Below the pieces are notes generated by a model. That model did no database searches and was not told the DNA's origin. It was given only the letters and a program-made list of their open reading frames with translations. Shown here piece after piece: positions 37,348 to 45,946 of a DNA stretch of 64,000 bases; position 1 is the stretch's first letter; the number at the start of each line of letters is the position of its first letter. The DNA lies in the NCBI GenBank assembly GCA_029246705.1, contig JAQWMQ010000023.1, positions 1 through 64,000 on the forward strand. Reading direction: 5' to 3'. A program made the position numbers and the translations under genes. This DNA is from Phycisphaerales bacterium (GTDB taxonomy: Bacteria > Planctomycetota > Phycisphaerae > Phycisphaerales > SM1A02).

Positions 37348-38793
37348 ATGCGCACACCACTGATACCAACACTCGCACTTGCCGGCACGACACTTCTCGG
37401 CGGAGGAATCCTGTCTGCGGGCAACAGCTTGAACGCTCCCTCCGCCCTGCTCCTCAACGGAACCGTGTCAGCAAGTCCGGTCCTTCAGGACAGTGACACC
37501 ACGGTCCGACTCGGCAAGAAGGGTGGCGGAAGAACCTGGCGAGGCTCGATCGGCGACATGATCGAGGTCAAGTACAGCCAGCGTGGCACCGACAAGATCT
37601 TCACGGGTCGCCTCGAAACCTACAGGGAGATCAGCCGAACGCTGGCCACCATGACCGTGGTGGGCTCGAGCAAGGGCGAGGGTCAGGTCAAACGCACCTT
37701 CGTGGTGGGCGACGTGATCTCGATCACGACGGTCGGGCAATCATCCGGTTCGGACAGTTCGAAGACGCCTTCGAAGACGCCGGATTCTGGAAAAACCGAA
37801 GTCGTGGAAACAAGCAAGACACCTGCTCCCATCATGGGCGACGGTGGCTTCCCGAATCATCCCGGCCCTGAATACGATCATCTGCCGAGGATCTTCCTCC
37901 TCCCGATCCAGGGCGGCGTCGGAGACGGCACCCGTCATGACGAGATGAAGAAGATCGGCGAGATCGCGGACAGCTACGGGCCGGGTCAGATCATCGTCCT
38001 GAAAGTCGACAGCCCCGGTGGACTGGTCGCTGAAGCCGACCTCATTCACGAGACCCTGGTCGACTTGAAGCTTCGACACCGACTGATCGCCTGGATCGAG
38101 GAGGCCATCTCCGCGGCCGCGTACACCTCCTTCCATTGCAACGAGATCTACTTCATGAAGGCAGGCGCCCTGGGCTCGGCGACGATGTTCGCCGGTGGAA
38201 AGGCCATCGAGGGCGAACAGCTTCGTCAGTGGGTCAAGAAGTTCGGGGATGTCGCCGAGGAAAGCGGCCACCCTCGTGCGATCGCCGAAGCGATGATCAC
38301 CAACTCCAAGATGGTGTCCTATGACCCCGCCGATGGCGAGAACGACCCCAAGGTCTACAACACCACCGAAGGCCAGAAGATCCTTTCGACCGAAGAGGAG
38401 AACCTCACCATCGGCGCGTACGACGCCGTTGCCTGCGGGTTCGCCGACGGCATCGCGGACAACGAACACGAGCTCGCCGAACAGCTCCGTCTTCCGATGT
38501 GGTACGAAACCACCACCGACGGCCGGAGAATCCACGAAAGACACCAGAAGCTGCTTGAGACCGCCAAGGTCGAAGTGCCCCGATTGATCATGAAGGCGCA
38601 AGGCCAGATCGGCCAGACCAACGACGCACTCAAGAATGCCAACCGGCAGCTGGCTGCAGTCAACCAGCTCATCTCATGGGCACGAAGGCTCGGCAAGCAC
38701 ACCAGCATGATGATGAGCGTCCCCCCGCTGGAAGCCCTCGAGCAGATCAAGAAGACGCTCCAGGAACAGATCCGCCAGCTCAAGTCCAACTGA
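37348..38793 (+). CDS. Exported NfeD/SppA-like serine protease-fold protein
   Basis: A 481-residue protein with signal peptide MRTPLIPTLALAGTTLLGGG. Residues about 40-135 form a basic beta-rich region, followed by a Ser/Thr/Lys-rich linker. The ClpP/NfeD-like core contains IIVLKVDSPGGLVAEADLIHETL (the D-S-P-G-G oxyanion loop) and IEEAISAAAYTSFHCNEIYFM, with the Ser of ISAAA at the family's nucleophile position, then AGALGSATMF. A C-terminal coiled coil ends in EQIRQLKSN, echoing the neighbour. An earlier in-frame start at 37237 would overlap the previous gene. A perfect hairpin follows 16 bases after the stop. It probably forms a functional pair with the preceding gene. Confidence 0.78.
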   Translation: MRTPLIPTLALAGTTLLGGGILSAGNSLNAPSALLLNGTVSASPVLQDSDTTVRLGKKGGGRTWRGSIGDMIEVKYSQRGTDKIFTGRLETYREISRTLATMTVVGSSKGEGQVKRTFVVGDVISITTVGQSSGSDSSKTPSKTPDSGKTEVVETSKTPAPIMGDGGFPNHPGPEYDHLPRIFLLPIQGGVGDGTRHDEMKKIGEIADSYGPGQIIVLKVDSPGGLVAEADLIHETLVDLKLRHRLIAWIEEAISAAAYTSFHCNEIYFMKAGALGSATMFAGGKAIEGEQLRQWVKKFGDVAEESGHPRAIAEAMITNSKMVSYDPADGENDPKVYNTTEGQKILSTEEENLTIGAYDAVACGFADGIADNEHELAEQLRLPMWYETTTDGRRIHERHQKLLETAKVEVPRLIMKAQGQIGQTNDALKNANRQLAAVNQLISWARRLGKHTSMMMSVPPLEALEQIKKTLQEQIRQLKSN

Positions 38794-38809
38794 GCCGAAT
38801 CGAACACCA

Positions 38810-38848
38810 CATGAAAAGGCCGCACTCCCTGAGTGCGGCCTTTTCATG
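38810..38848 (+). terminator. Strong intrinsic terminator after the ClpP-fold gene pair
   Basis: A perfect 18-base-pair stem, arms catgaaaaggccgcactc (38810-38827) and its complement (38831-38848), with a three-base loop. The T run inside the right arm and the A run in the left arm let it work in both directions, so it may also insulate the PEP-CTERM-type gene on the other strand. Confidence 0.88.
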
Positions 38849-38959
38849 TGCGTCCACAGTCATCGCGAAATGAAGCTGTCGATAAATAACGAGACGGCGT
38901 GGTGCGAACCACTGCCGTCTCGTCTCGGGGTCTCGATTGAAGTCTTTCGTCGGTCGCCT

Positions 38960-39700
38960 TCAGTTCCGCCGTCGTCGGTTTCCCAGGGCGCCGATTCCAA
39001 GGAGTGCCAGAACGCCCGGCGTGGGGACATAGATCGCCTGATCCTGCGCACTGTCGCTGACAAGTCCGTCCACCGCTGCAAAGCCGTACTCGCCGACGCG
39101 CAGGAGTTCGATCATGTCAGTCACGTATTCATCCACGGTGACTCCGAATGCACCGGACTGCTCCTGCCACTTGATGGCACCAAGCGACATGTCCATCTGC
39201 ATGGCCATGTCCTGTGCACTCGTGGCATCGAAGCGTTCATGGGAGATCTCCCAGGCGACGAGCTGGAAAGCCGTGGCCAGGGCGTTGCTTTCAGGGCCTT
39301 CGGCCACACCTCCGGTGAGGGGATTGATCCAGTCGAAGAACAGCCCTTGCATGAGTTCAGCACGAACGACGCCCATGGGCCCCGGCCAGCCGCCACTCGG
39401 TGCCATGGCAAGATCGACCACATCGAAGCCGGTCATTCCATCAGAAATGCCTGCATGGACTTCGATGCAATGCGTGATCGCCATGTCCCCGGCGAGATCA
39501 CTCCAGAGGTTCTCGCTGCAATTGATCCAGTTGTAGGAGAACTCGGTGGCATCGTTCCACAGGAGATCGCCCTGTACCTGCACGTTCTGGAAGGACCCTC
39601 GTCCATGTCCCTCGTACTCGAGGTCCAAGGTGAATCCTGCATGCGCAGACACGGCAGCAGACAGCGCGCAAAGCGCCACGTAATAGCTGGAATGGTTCAA
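38960..39700 (-). CDS. Exported protein with PEP-CTERM-like sorting tail
   Basis: A 246-residue exported protein. The C-terminus reads VPTPGVLALLGIGALGNRRRRN: a P-T-P-G motif, a short hydrophobic helix and an Arg cluster, the PEP-CTERM-like variant frequent in Phycisphaerae and handled by exosortase-type systems elsewhere. There is no suitable ATG close to the signal peptide. A TTG at 39700 (LNHSSYYVALCALSAAVSAHA) is preceded by GAGGG at good spacing and is taken as the start. The body (MAMQMDMSLGAIKWQEQSGA and similar) matches nothing I can name. It stands alone, facing away from the terminator of the previous operon. Confidence 0.75.
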   Translation of the reverse strand: MNHSSYYVALCALSAAVSAHAGFTLDLEYEGHGRGSFQNVQVQGDLLWNDATEFSYNWINCSENLWSDLAGDMAITHCIEVHAGISDGMTGFDVVDLAMAPSGGWPGPMGVVRAELMQGLFFDWINPLTGGVAEGPESNALATAFQLVAWEISHERFDATSAQDMAMQMDMSLGAIKWQEQSGAFGVTVDEYVTDMIELLRVGEYGFAAVDGLVSDSAQDQAIYVPTPGVLALLGIGALGNRRRRN

Positions 39701-39905
39701 CCCTTTACCCTCGACCAAACCGAGACCAATGCGATATGAGGCTGGTCCCGTACCTCTTTTCCCAATCCGAAAGTAACCCTGAAGCAGCCGCTGACCAGAG
39801 TTAAATCTGAAAAGGCGGAATTCGGGAATCAGTCCTCTTCTGAGGCGTCTCAATGGGGAAAAATTCGTGGAAAGCACGGAGCCCAGGACCGGGAAGAAAT
39901 GTGGA

Positions 39906-40262
39906 TCAAGCGATCCGTCGTGCTGAGATGCCGATGGTGCCGCTGGGATCGAGTTCAACCTCGATGCCGAGAAAGCGATCCTGAAGCAGCAGACAGCCGT
40001 CCCAGCGCCGCGCACAACTTCCATGAGCGATGACCTGGGTCAGCTCCATCGAGTCCAGGCCGACCCTGCGGACATCTCGGAGGAATGAGGGCGAGGGATC
40101 AAAGCGAGCAGGAAAAGGCGCTTGCTGCTGGTGCTGGGCAGTTCCATGCAGCCCCTCGAGAGCTTCTGGTGACTGATGGGCCTCGGGATGGGCCGCGGGA
40201 TGGGCAGAGAAACGAGCTGCCTTCGAGGAATATCGACGCTGTTGAGGGGATGAAAGGCGCAT
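39906..40262 (-). CDS. Hypothetical small protein (118 residues)
   Basis: A reading frame with a well-placed GGAG six bases before the ATG, beginning MRLSSPQQRRYSSK. The N-terminal half is rich in His, Ala and Gln (AHPAAHPEAHQSPEALEG). The second half looks folded (VGLDSMELTQVIAHGSCARRW and IEVELDPSGTIGISARRIA). No signal peptide or known motif is visible. It lies between the PEP-CTERM-type gene and the metalloprotease terminator, on the same strand as both. It may be real but unique to this lineage; weak codon bias in the first half keeps confidence moderate. Confidence 0.45.
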   Translation of the reverse strand: MRLSSPQQRRYSSKAARFSAHPAAHPEAHQSPEALEGLHGTAQHQQQAPFPARFDPSPSFLRDVRRVGLDSMELTQVIAHGSCARRWDGCLLLQDRFLGIEVELDPSGTIGISARRIA

Positions 40263-40335
40263 GGTGGTCTCCAGGGGTCTGCGACTGGTACGCCTGTGAG
40301 ACGGGGTCTTGTTCGGGTTCTGACCGGGTATTCAC

Positions 40336-40366
40336 AAAAAAACCGCCCACCGGGTTCGGTGGGCGG
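40336..40366 (-). terminator. Intrinsic terminator of the zinc metalloprotease gene
   Basis: Ten-base-pair stem (ccgcccaccg at 40343-40352 and cggtgggcgg at 40357-40366) with a four-base loop. Read on the minus strand it is followed by seven U (A run at 40336-40342). It lies about 30 bases after the stop of the minus-strand metalloprotease. Confidence 0.9.
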
Positions 40367-40397
40367 TAGGGGCAGTGAATCAAGTGCCTGCGAGCTG

Positions 40398-43133
40398 CTA
40401 CTGGACGACGTAGATGGCATCCAGACTGCGACCGGTGCGGGTCTTCAGGTCGTTCAGGTGCGCCATGGAGTACGTGTCGACTCCCTGTTCCTTGGCTGCA
40501 GCAATGACATCCTCGAGCGTGCCATCAAGCCTTTGGAGATGCAGCAGGGCAAGCTGGCGAACTGGTTCAGAGAAACGTGCCTTGCCATTGGCCATGACGA
40601 TGAGCCGATCGGCAAGGTCGGTCTGCAGCATCCGACGGAGGCTGGAGATCATGGGGTTGCGATCGTTGAAGTCGCCATCGAGGGCCTCCAGGCTGATCTC
40701 GTCGAAGACCACGCCCTGGGTCATCTCGAAGATTTCAGGGAGGGTCAGGGCATCCTGGTCCGACGGCGTGCGGAACTCATTGTCACGGATGGCGTCCAAC
40801 CGGCTCGGATTGAAGAGCAGGGTCAGGGCCGTCCTCTGGACCAGGGAAACCTCGTCGTGGATCGGCCACGCACTCGAGCCGGACATTCCACCACTTCCAC
40901 GCCCCCACTTCTCCAGGGTCATCTTGGAGAGCAGTTCAGGGCTCAGTGCGTAGGCATCGTCGTCGAAGGAATGATCGAGGATGAACCTGAGAGCCGTGCG
41001 CTGCTGGTTCGGGTCGACGGGCGTCAACGGGTCAGCAGTGTTCGGATCACCCTTGCGGACGCGGGCGACGTGGGTTCCACCGACCCAGCCGGCCATCATG
41101 TCGATCATCTGGCGCTGCTTTCGAAGGGTGATCAGGTACCCCTTGCGGGCACGTTCCCAGCTGTCGCCGTCCTTGACGTATTCATCGAGAAGACGACCTC
41201 GAAGCTGCTCGACCAGGGCCATCTGGCCACGGGCGTAGTCGATCGGATCCTTGGAGAAGTCGTAGCGACGAGCGAGCGGGTCAGGGCCGCCGGTGTCGTC
41301 ATCGGTGAGGTAGGCGTGCTGGGGTTCACCAACACGCTGAAGGACCTTCTTGGGGTCGCTGCCGTAGCCGTACTCGATTGCCCAGAGGTCGTAGGGACCG
41401 ACGGAGATCATCGAGTAGTCGCCCTGGATGGAATCCGGATCGACGTTGAAGTTCGTCGGGAGATAGTCCATGACCGAACCCGCGAGCGGGCGGTCACCTC
41501 GGAGTTCCTCGGAGTTGATCTCCGAGAGGGTGTAGAGGCTCGAAGCCTTGAAGTTGTGTCGCAGCCCGAGGGTGTGACCGACCTCATGGGCGACCAGCTC
41601 CCGGAGATGCGGGCCGACGAACCATTCAGGTACACCGTCAAGCATCTGGACATTGGAAGCGTCTTCACCATCACGACTGGAGATCATCTCGATCGTCTGG
41701 AGACAGACGCTCGCGAAGGACATGTCCATGGCCAGTCCGCGGGCAGCCAGGCAGAGGCTGTGATCGTGGTCGAAGTCGACATTACCCGTGGCGTCGGCAA
41801 GCGTGGGCTCGAGCAATCGGCCGTAGGCCTTGCGGCTGTCGGCGGGATCCGGGTCACCAGACGCGGCACGAGAGGCGCGCTCGGCAAGAGCCTGCTCACG
41901 AGCTTCGAGGGGGAGCATCAGGATGCGCGGATCCCATTCAGGGAAGTCCTCGAGCCAGACCTTGGCATCGGTATCCAGGCTCATCGCCAGTTCACCCGGT
42001 CGCTCCTCGAACCATCTGAAGAAGGCTCGAATCCAACCGTCGGTGAGGATGATGTCCGCATCCAGGATCTCGCCGGTCTCGGGGTGGGCCCGGCTGGGGC
42101 CGATGGCGGTTGCAACGTCGTTGTTGAGCCATCGGATGAAGTTGTAGCGGACATCCTCGGGGTCGAGCTTCATGGAAGCACTGTCGGATTCATCCTGCTG
42201 GATGACCACGATTGCCTGGTCGATGCCGATTTGCTCGAAGGCTTCGTTCCACATCTCGACGCCTTCACGCACGTAGCGGCGGTAACGAATGGGAACGGTG
42301 TGTTCGATGTAGTAGACGATCGGCTGGACCGGAGGGCTCAGCTGCAGGGAGGGATCGCGCTTCTTCAGGTCCCAGCGGTTGATGTAGCGCTGCCAGTTGG
42401 TCTCGGTTCCGTAGATGCCAAGATCCCGCCAGGTCGTCGTGAAGTAACCGACACGATCATCGGCTTCGCGCGGCTTGTAGGAGGAGCGCTGCGGAACCTC
42501 GCTGATCGAGTAGTGGACGGCGCGGAAGGTGCCGGAGCTGTCTGGAGCCTCGATCTCGATCTCGATGTTGTTCGGGAAGGCCTTTGCCTTGGCGATCGTC
42601 GCCAGTCGGGCGTTCAGGGAGCTGCCGCCGAGCTTGGACCCGTTGGATACCAGCAGGGAATCCAGATCGATCACCGGCTGACCGGAAGGACCGGTGGAGA
42701 GAACCGGCACATCCAGAAGAACCCGGTCGGTGAAGATCCGTTGAACGGATTCACGAGAGGACTTCTCACCGGTGGATCGAACGCCGAGTTCCGGCTCGAT
42801 CAGGGCGATCCTGTCACCGAAGCGCTTCCAGAACACGTAGCGAGCAGGTCCCTGGAGGCCTGCGAAGATCTGGCCCTGGGAAGGCGTGGTGGCGATCAGG
42901 AACTTCTTCTTCTCCCAGCCACGGGGGAACTCAGCGAGCAGCTGGTTCTTCTTGCCATCAAGCCAGAGCCCGAAGAGGCTGCCCTCGCCTGGCGCAGACT
43001 GGACTTTCTGGAAGCCCTTGCTGACTGCCGCAAAGTCCTGTTCAGGAGCGGCTTGCAGAGTGCTCGACGCCCACAGGAGTGGAATGACGAGGCTGGAAAG
43101 GCATGCACGGATAGACGGTGTTCTGCTGGACAT
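40398..43133 (-). CDS. Large exported zinc-dependent metalloprotease (DUF5117/DUF5118-type zincin)
   Basis: A 911-residue exported protein. The ATG at 43133 gives a signal peptide (RACLSSLVIPLLWASSTLQA) and has GGAG upstream; an in-frame start at 43235 would overlap the divergent gene. The family layout is visible: N-terminal GSLFGLWLDGKKNQLLAEFP (DUF5118-like), a beta-rich DUF5117-like region with VGYFTTTWRDLGIYG, then the peptidase with HEVGHTLGLRH (H516, E517, H520, H526 as zinc ligands and catalytic base) and the downstream SVMDYLPTNF Met-turn-like segment. Proteins of this type act in the periplasm or outside the cell, but their substrates are largely unknown. It is followed by its own terminator and is divergent from the kinase-like gene across 79 bases. 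Confidence 0.9.
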   Translation of the reverse strand: MSSRTPSIRACLSSLVIPLLWASSTLQAAPEQDFAAVSKGFQKVQSAPGEGSLFGLWLDGKKNQLLAEFPRGWEKKKFLIATTPSQGQIFAGLQGPARYVFWKRFGDRIALIEPELGVRSTGEKSSRESVQRIFTDRVLLDVPVLSTGPSGQPVIDLDSLLVSNGSKLGGSSLNARLATIAKAKAFPNNIEIEIEAPDSSGTFRAVHYSISEVPQRSSYKPREADDRVGYFTTTWRDLGIYGTETNWQRYINRWDLKKRDPSLQLSPPVQPIVYYIEHTVPIRYRRYVREGVEMWNEAFEQIGIDQAIVVIQQDESDSASMKLDPEDVRYNFIRWLNNDVATAIGPSRAHPETGEILDADIILTDGWIRAFFRWFEERPGELAMSLDTDAKVWLEDFPEWDPRILMLPLEAREQALAERASRAASGDPDPADSRKAYGRLLEPTLADATGNVDFDHDHSLCLAARGLAMDMSFASVCLQTIEMISSRDGEDASNVQMLDGVPEWFVGPHLRELVAHEVGHTLGLRHNFKASSLYTLSEINSEELRGDRPLAGSVMDYLPTNFNVDPDSIQGDYSMISVGPYDLWAIEYGYGSDPKKVLQRVGEPQHAYLTDDDTGGPDPLARRYDFSKDPIDYARGQMALVEQLRGRLLDEYVKDGDSWERARKGYLITLRKQRQMIDMMAGWVGGTHVARVRKGDPNTADPLTPVDPNQQRTALRFILDHSFDDDAYALSPELLSKMTLEKWGRGSGGMSGSSAWPIHDEVSLVQRTALTLLFNPSRLDAIRDNEFRTPSDQDALTLPEIFEMTQGVVFDEISLEALDGDFNDRNPMISSLRRMLQTDLADRLIVMANGKARFSEPVRQLALLHLQRLDGTLEDVIAAAKEQGVDTYSMAHLNDLKTRTGRSLDAIYVVQ

Positions 43134-43212
43134 CTGAGGCAGTCTCCAATTGAAGCATGAAAGTAGACCTTCGAGTCTAGTCCGATGATCGGCTTCGATA
43201 CCATCGGACATC

Positions 43213-43782
43213 ATGCGTATCGCGATTTCGGGCACTCAATCGACAGGAAAAACGACTCTGGCCGGAGATTTGGCCGGAGCTCTTCCCAATACAAGAGTTG
43301 AACCTGAGCCGTTTCGAGTACTCCAAAAAAGGCTTGGATTGGTCTCGGGGGCTGATTTCATGACGCCAGAGCAGGAATTGGCCCTGATCCAACACGCAAG
43401 CAGCCGGCTCAGCGCGCTGAGGGCTGGCGAAACAGTTGTTTTTGATCGGTGTGCCCTTGATGCCCTGGCCCACGCGGTGGTGGCAGCCGAATCGGGGAAT
43501 CCTGCATTCACCGCGACCTGGATCGACAGGCTTCGGTCCGAGACGATGCCCGCCCTGGGGCCTCTTGATCTTCTCGTGGTCGTGCCTCTTGAGGATGACC
43601 TCACGCTGATCGATGACGGAGTTCGTTCAACCGATGCCGCGTATCGCGCAGCGGTCGATCGCACGATCAGGTCACTGGCAGCCGAGCTGCCGAACGTGTT
43701 GGAGGTTCGTGGCTCACGAAGCGAACGAGTTCGTCGCATCCTGCTCGAGATCGACCCGAACGGAGACTACGCGACGAACTGA
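43213..43782 (+). CDS. P-loop kinase-like ATPase (AAA_28/NadR-like)
   Basis: A 189-residue soluble nucleotide-binding protein. Walker A is SGTQSTGKTT (residues 6-15). VVFDRCALDALAHA has the D-R pair typical of NadR-type ribosylnicotinamide kinases and deoxynucleoside-kinase-like proteins, and the LDLLVVVPLEDDL strand follows. A lid-like Arg stretch is near AYRAAVDRTIRSLA. A small-molecule kinase role (nucleoside or cofactor precursor) is likely, but the substrate is not clear. It stands alone and ends eight bases from the convergent lipoprotein gene. Confidence 0.82.
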   Translation: MRIAISGTQSTGKTTLAGDLAGALPNTRVEPEPFRVLQKRLGLVSGADFMTPEQELALIQHASSRLSALRAGETVVFDRCALDALAHAVVAAESGNPAFTATWIDRLRSETMPALGPLDLLVVVPLEDDLTLIDDGVRSTDAAYRAAVDRTIRSLAAELPNVLEVRGSRSERVRRILLEIDPNGDYATN

Positions 43783-43790
43783 GCCGGCCT

Positions 43791-44516
43791 TCAGTCGAGA
43801 CGCGAATCACCCGTGGGCGCCTGGCTCTTCGATTCCTCTTCCGCGGAGTCGGACTGGTTGCCATCGGTATCGGCAGGTTGATAGATGGTCTCGTCGGGGC
43901 CGGGCTCCGCCTTCATCGTCGCGGCTCCACCGAGTCCCTTGGTGTAGTCGAAGGAAACGCCACGCTCCATGAGGTATTGCTGAACGAGACGAAGGGTGAC
44001 TTCCCGGTTGAGGCCGGCGATCTCCGCTTCCGCGAGCGCGACCTCGTAGTCAACCTTGTCATCAAGAACTCGGCTGACCATCCAGACCGCAGCGGCACGG
44101 TCGGCGGTCTCACCGTGGATGAGGGTGGGTACGTCTTTACGACTCTTCAGGACGTCGCGGGTCATGTCGAAGTACCGGATCACGAAATCCTGGTCGGTTT
44201 CAAGCGGGATCGGGTGGTATTGCATGCCGATGCTGACGACGTAGGCGCGCTCGTCGAAACCGCGGTCTTCCTCTCGACCACGGGTATCCATCACCATGCT
44301 CACGGCGTTGTCACGCATCCAGACCAGATCCTTCTCCGTGGGCTGTTCGGCGATCCAGACGTTCCCCACATGGGCGAGCTGCTCCATCTGGCTGGCCTGG
44401 TGACGCGTGATCTTCTTCAGATCCTGCTGCTTCACCTCGCTCGAGCAACCAGCGAGCAGAACCAGGATGAAGGGCACCAGGAGGAAGCGAAGAATCGTTA
44501 CGTGGTTTGTGGTCAT
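43791..44516 (-). CDS. Lipoprotein with degenerate dual-specificity-phosphatase-like domain
   Basis: A 241-residue lipoprotein (signal LRFLLVPFILVLLAGC, Cys 24). Residues about 45-165 follow the DUF442/BLH-phosphatase-like fold: GNVWIAEQPTEKDLVWM resembles the usual opening, AVSMVMDTR the first strand and helix, and LIHGETADRAAAVW the phosphate-binding loop. In active members this loop is H-C-x5-R; here the Cys position is Gly (G135) while R140 remains, so catalysis by the standard route is not expected. The C-terminal 50 residues are polar and disordered. The start overlaps the stop of the dihydrouridine synthase gene by four bases, so the two are coupled. Confidence 0.75.
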   Translation of the reverse strand: MTTNHVTILRFLLVPFILVLLAGCSSEVKQQDLKKITRHQASQMEQLAHVGNVWIAEQPTEKDLVWMRDNAVSMVMDTRGREEDRGFDERAYVVSIGMQYHPIPLETDQDFVIRYFDMTRDVLKSRKDVPTLIHGETADRAAAVWMVSRVLDDKVDYEVALAEAEIAGLNREVTLRLVQQYLMERGVSFDYTKGLGGAATMKAEPGPDETIYQPADTDGNQSDSAEEESKSQAPTGDSRLD

Positions 44517-45658
44517 GAAGGGAGTATAGACGACTCGTTCTGATCCCCGTAGTGACGCGTGATCACCGTTTTCCACTCGCTTGCGGATGAGCACTGGATG
44601 AAATCAGCCTTGACCACATCAGGTGTCGGATGGTGAGCGGCGAACTTGATGCCGAACTTGCGCATCATGCGACCCGCACGCGCCTCACCATGGATCACCA
44701 CCGAATACTCGTGGTGGCGCAGGAGGACGTCACGTTGCTCCTCGATGGTCGGCAAGGTCGGTGAATCACCGGACATCAGCTGGCAGGCCTGGCGAAAGAT
44801 CCAGGGATTGCCGATGCAACCACGGGCCACCGAGACCGCATGGACGCCGCAGTACTCGAGCATCGCGAAGATGTCATCGACCTCCCAGATGTCCCCGGAG
44901 CCGAGGATCACCCGATCCGGGTGACGTTCGACCAGGTCACGCAGGACCTCCCATCGACCCGGCCCCTTGTATTTCTGCTTGACGGTTCGACAGTGGACGG
45001 TCGCCCAGGCGTACCCCATGTCATAGGCCGCATCGAAAAGCCGGTTGAAGTTGGCTTCCATCTCGGGGGTGTCGTCGAAGGCACGGCGCATCTTCAACGT
45101 GCAGGGAATCTCCTCGGGAACGGCGTCACGAACGGCCTGGAGCACCTTGATGCCTTCTTCGGGGTGGGCGAGAAAGTGGCCACCTCGATTGTGCTTGCGG
45201 ATCTTCTTGACCGGACAGGCGAGATTGACGTCGATGACGTCGTATCCCATGCGACCGAGTATCTCGGCACCCCTGCCCATCTCCTCTGGACGCGTTCCCA
45301 TGACCTGACCGGCAATCGGATGGTCATCGAGACCGGCGACACGGTTTTCCTCGAGATCACCCATGCCACACTCGGTCGCGATCAGATCAGGATCTTCCTT
45401 GCGTCGCCCCTTCCCTCCGTTGATGAGGGTCAGGTCGAGCAATGCCTCGGTGATGCAATAAGGGCAGCCATGCGCGCGGGCCACCAACCGCATGGCGCCA
45501 TCCGAGTACCCCGCCAGCCCCGCCTGGAAAAACGGACGGTCGAATCCCGGAACCTCGGCTGCGAGCCGAGGATCCGTCCGCCAGGTGGACGCGATCTCGG
45601 AAATCGAGCGATTCAAGGTCCGTGAGGGGACATTTTCGGGGGTCATGCGAACTGACAT
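44513..45658 (-). CDS. tRNA-dihydrouridine synthase (Dus family)
   Basis: A 381-residue flavoenzyme reducing uridines in tRNA. Motifs: QAGLAGYSDGAMRLVARAHGC (N-terminal FMN barrel), IAGQVMGTRPEEM, YDVIDVNLACPVKKIRKHNRGG (the catalytic Cys is in the N-x-x-C-P motif, with A in place of the usual G), VHCRTVKQKYKGPGRW (R-x3-Q/K-x-Y region), VILGSGDIW, and SVARGCIGNPWIF. The start is set at MSVRMTPENV; an ATG at 45646 is also possible. It carries the lipoprotein gene downstream in a coupled pair. Subtype (A, B or other) is uncertain, with most similarity to DusB. Confidence 0.92.
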   Translation of the reverse strand: MSVRMTPENVPSRTLNRSISEIASTWRTDPRLAAEVPGFDRPFFQAGLAGYSDGAMRLVARAHGCPYCITEALLDLTLINGGKGRRKEDPDLIATECGMGDLEENRVAGLDDHPIAGQVMGTRPEEMGRGAEILGRMGYDVIDVNLACPVKKIRKHNRGGHFLAHPEEGIKVLQAVRDAVPEEIPCTLKMRRAFDDTPEMEANFNRLFDAAYDMGYAWATVHCRTVKQKYKGPGRWEVLRDLVERHPDRVILGSGDIWEVDDIFAMLEYCGVHAVSVARGCIGNPWIFRQACQLMSGDSPTLPTIEEQRDVLLRHHEYSVVIHGEARAGRMMRKFGIKFAAHHPTPDVVKADFIQCSSASEWKTVITRHYGDQNESSILPS

Positions 45659-45890
45659 GGTGTTCAATCGTACAGATCTCAGCCGGCGAAGCGGATGGGT
45701 TTTCGGCAGCCCCCCGTGGATCCCCGAGGATTCAATCCTCGCCGGTGACCCCGTGGTCCTTTGCCGATCGAACCCGTTCATTGTCAGGAGGGATGGGTTC
45801 AGACACGGGAGGTTCCCGCGCGGCTGGTGGGGTGCACCAGATTGCCGCGACAGGGAACCGAGCCTTACGCATCCATTGCGCAATGGCTCC

Positions 45891-45920
45891 CCCGTCGGCC
45901 GGCGCAAGCCGACCGACGGG
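45891..45920. other. Hairpin in the leader of the small lipoprotein gene
   Basis: Arms cccgtcggccggc (45891-45903) and gccgaccgacggg (45908-45920) pair over 13 positions with one mismatch and a four-base loop. No T run follows, so it is not a standard terminator. It ends 26 bases before the ATG of the lipoprotein gene and could affect its translation or mRNA stability. Confidence 0.5.
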
Positions 45921-45946
45921 CTTCAGGCGGTGTATCCTGCCAACTG

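Noticed and set aside
40296-43160. Very long open frame (954 codons) antisense to the zinc metalloprotease
   Set aside because: It is a GC-bias shadow: no ribosome site, low-complexity composition rich in Gly, Val, Asp and Arg, and the opposite strand has clear zincin motifs.
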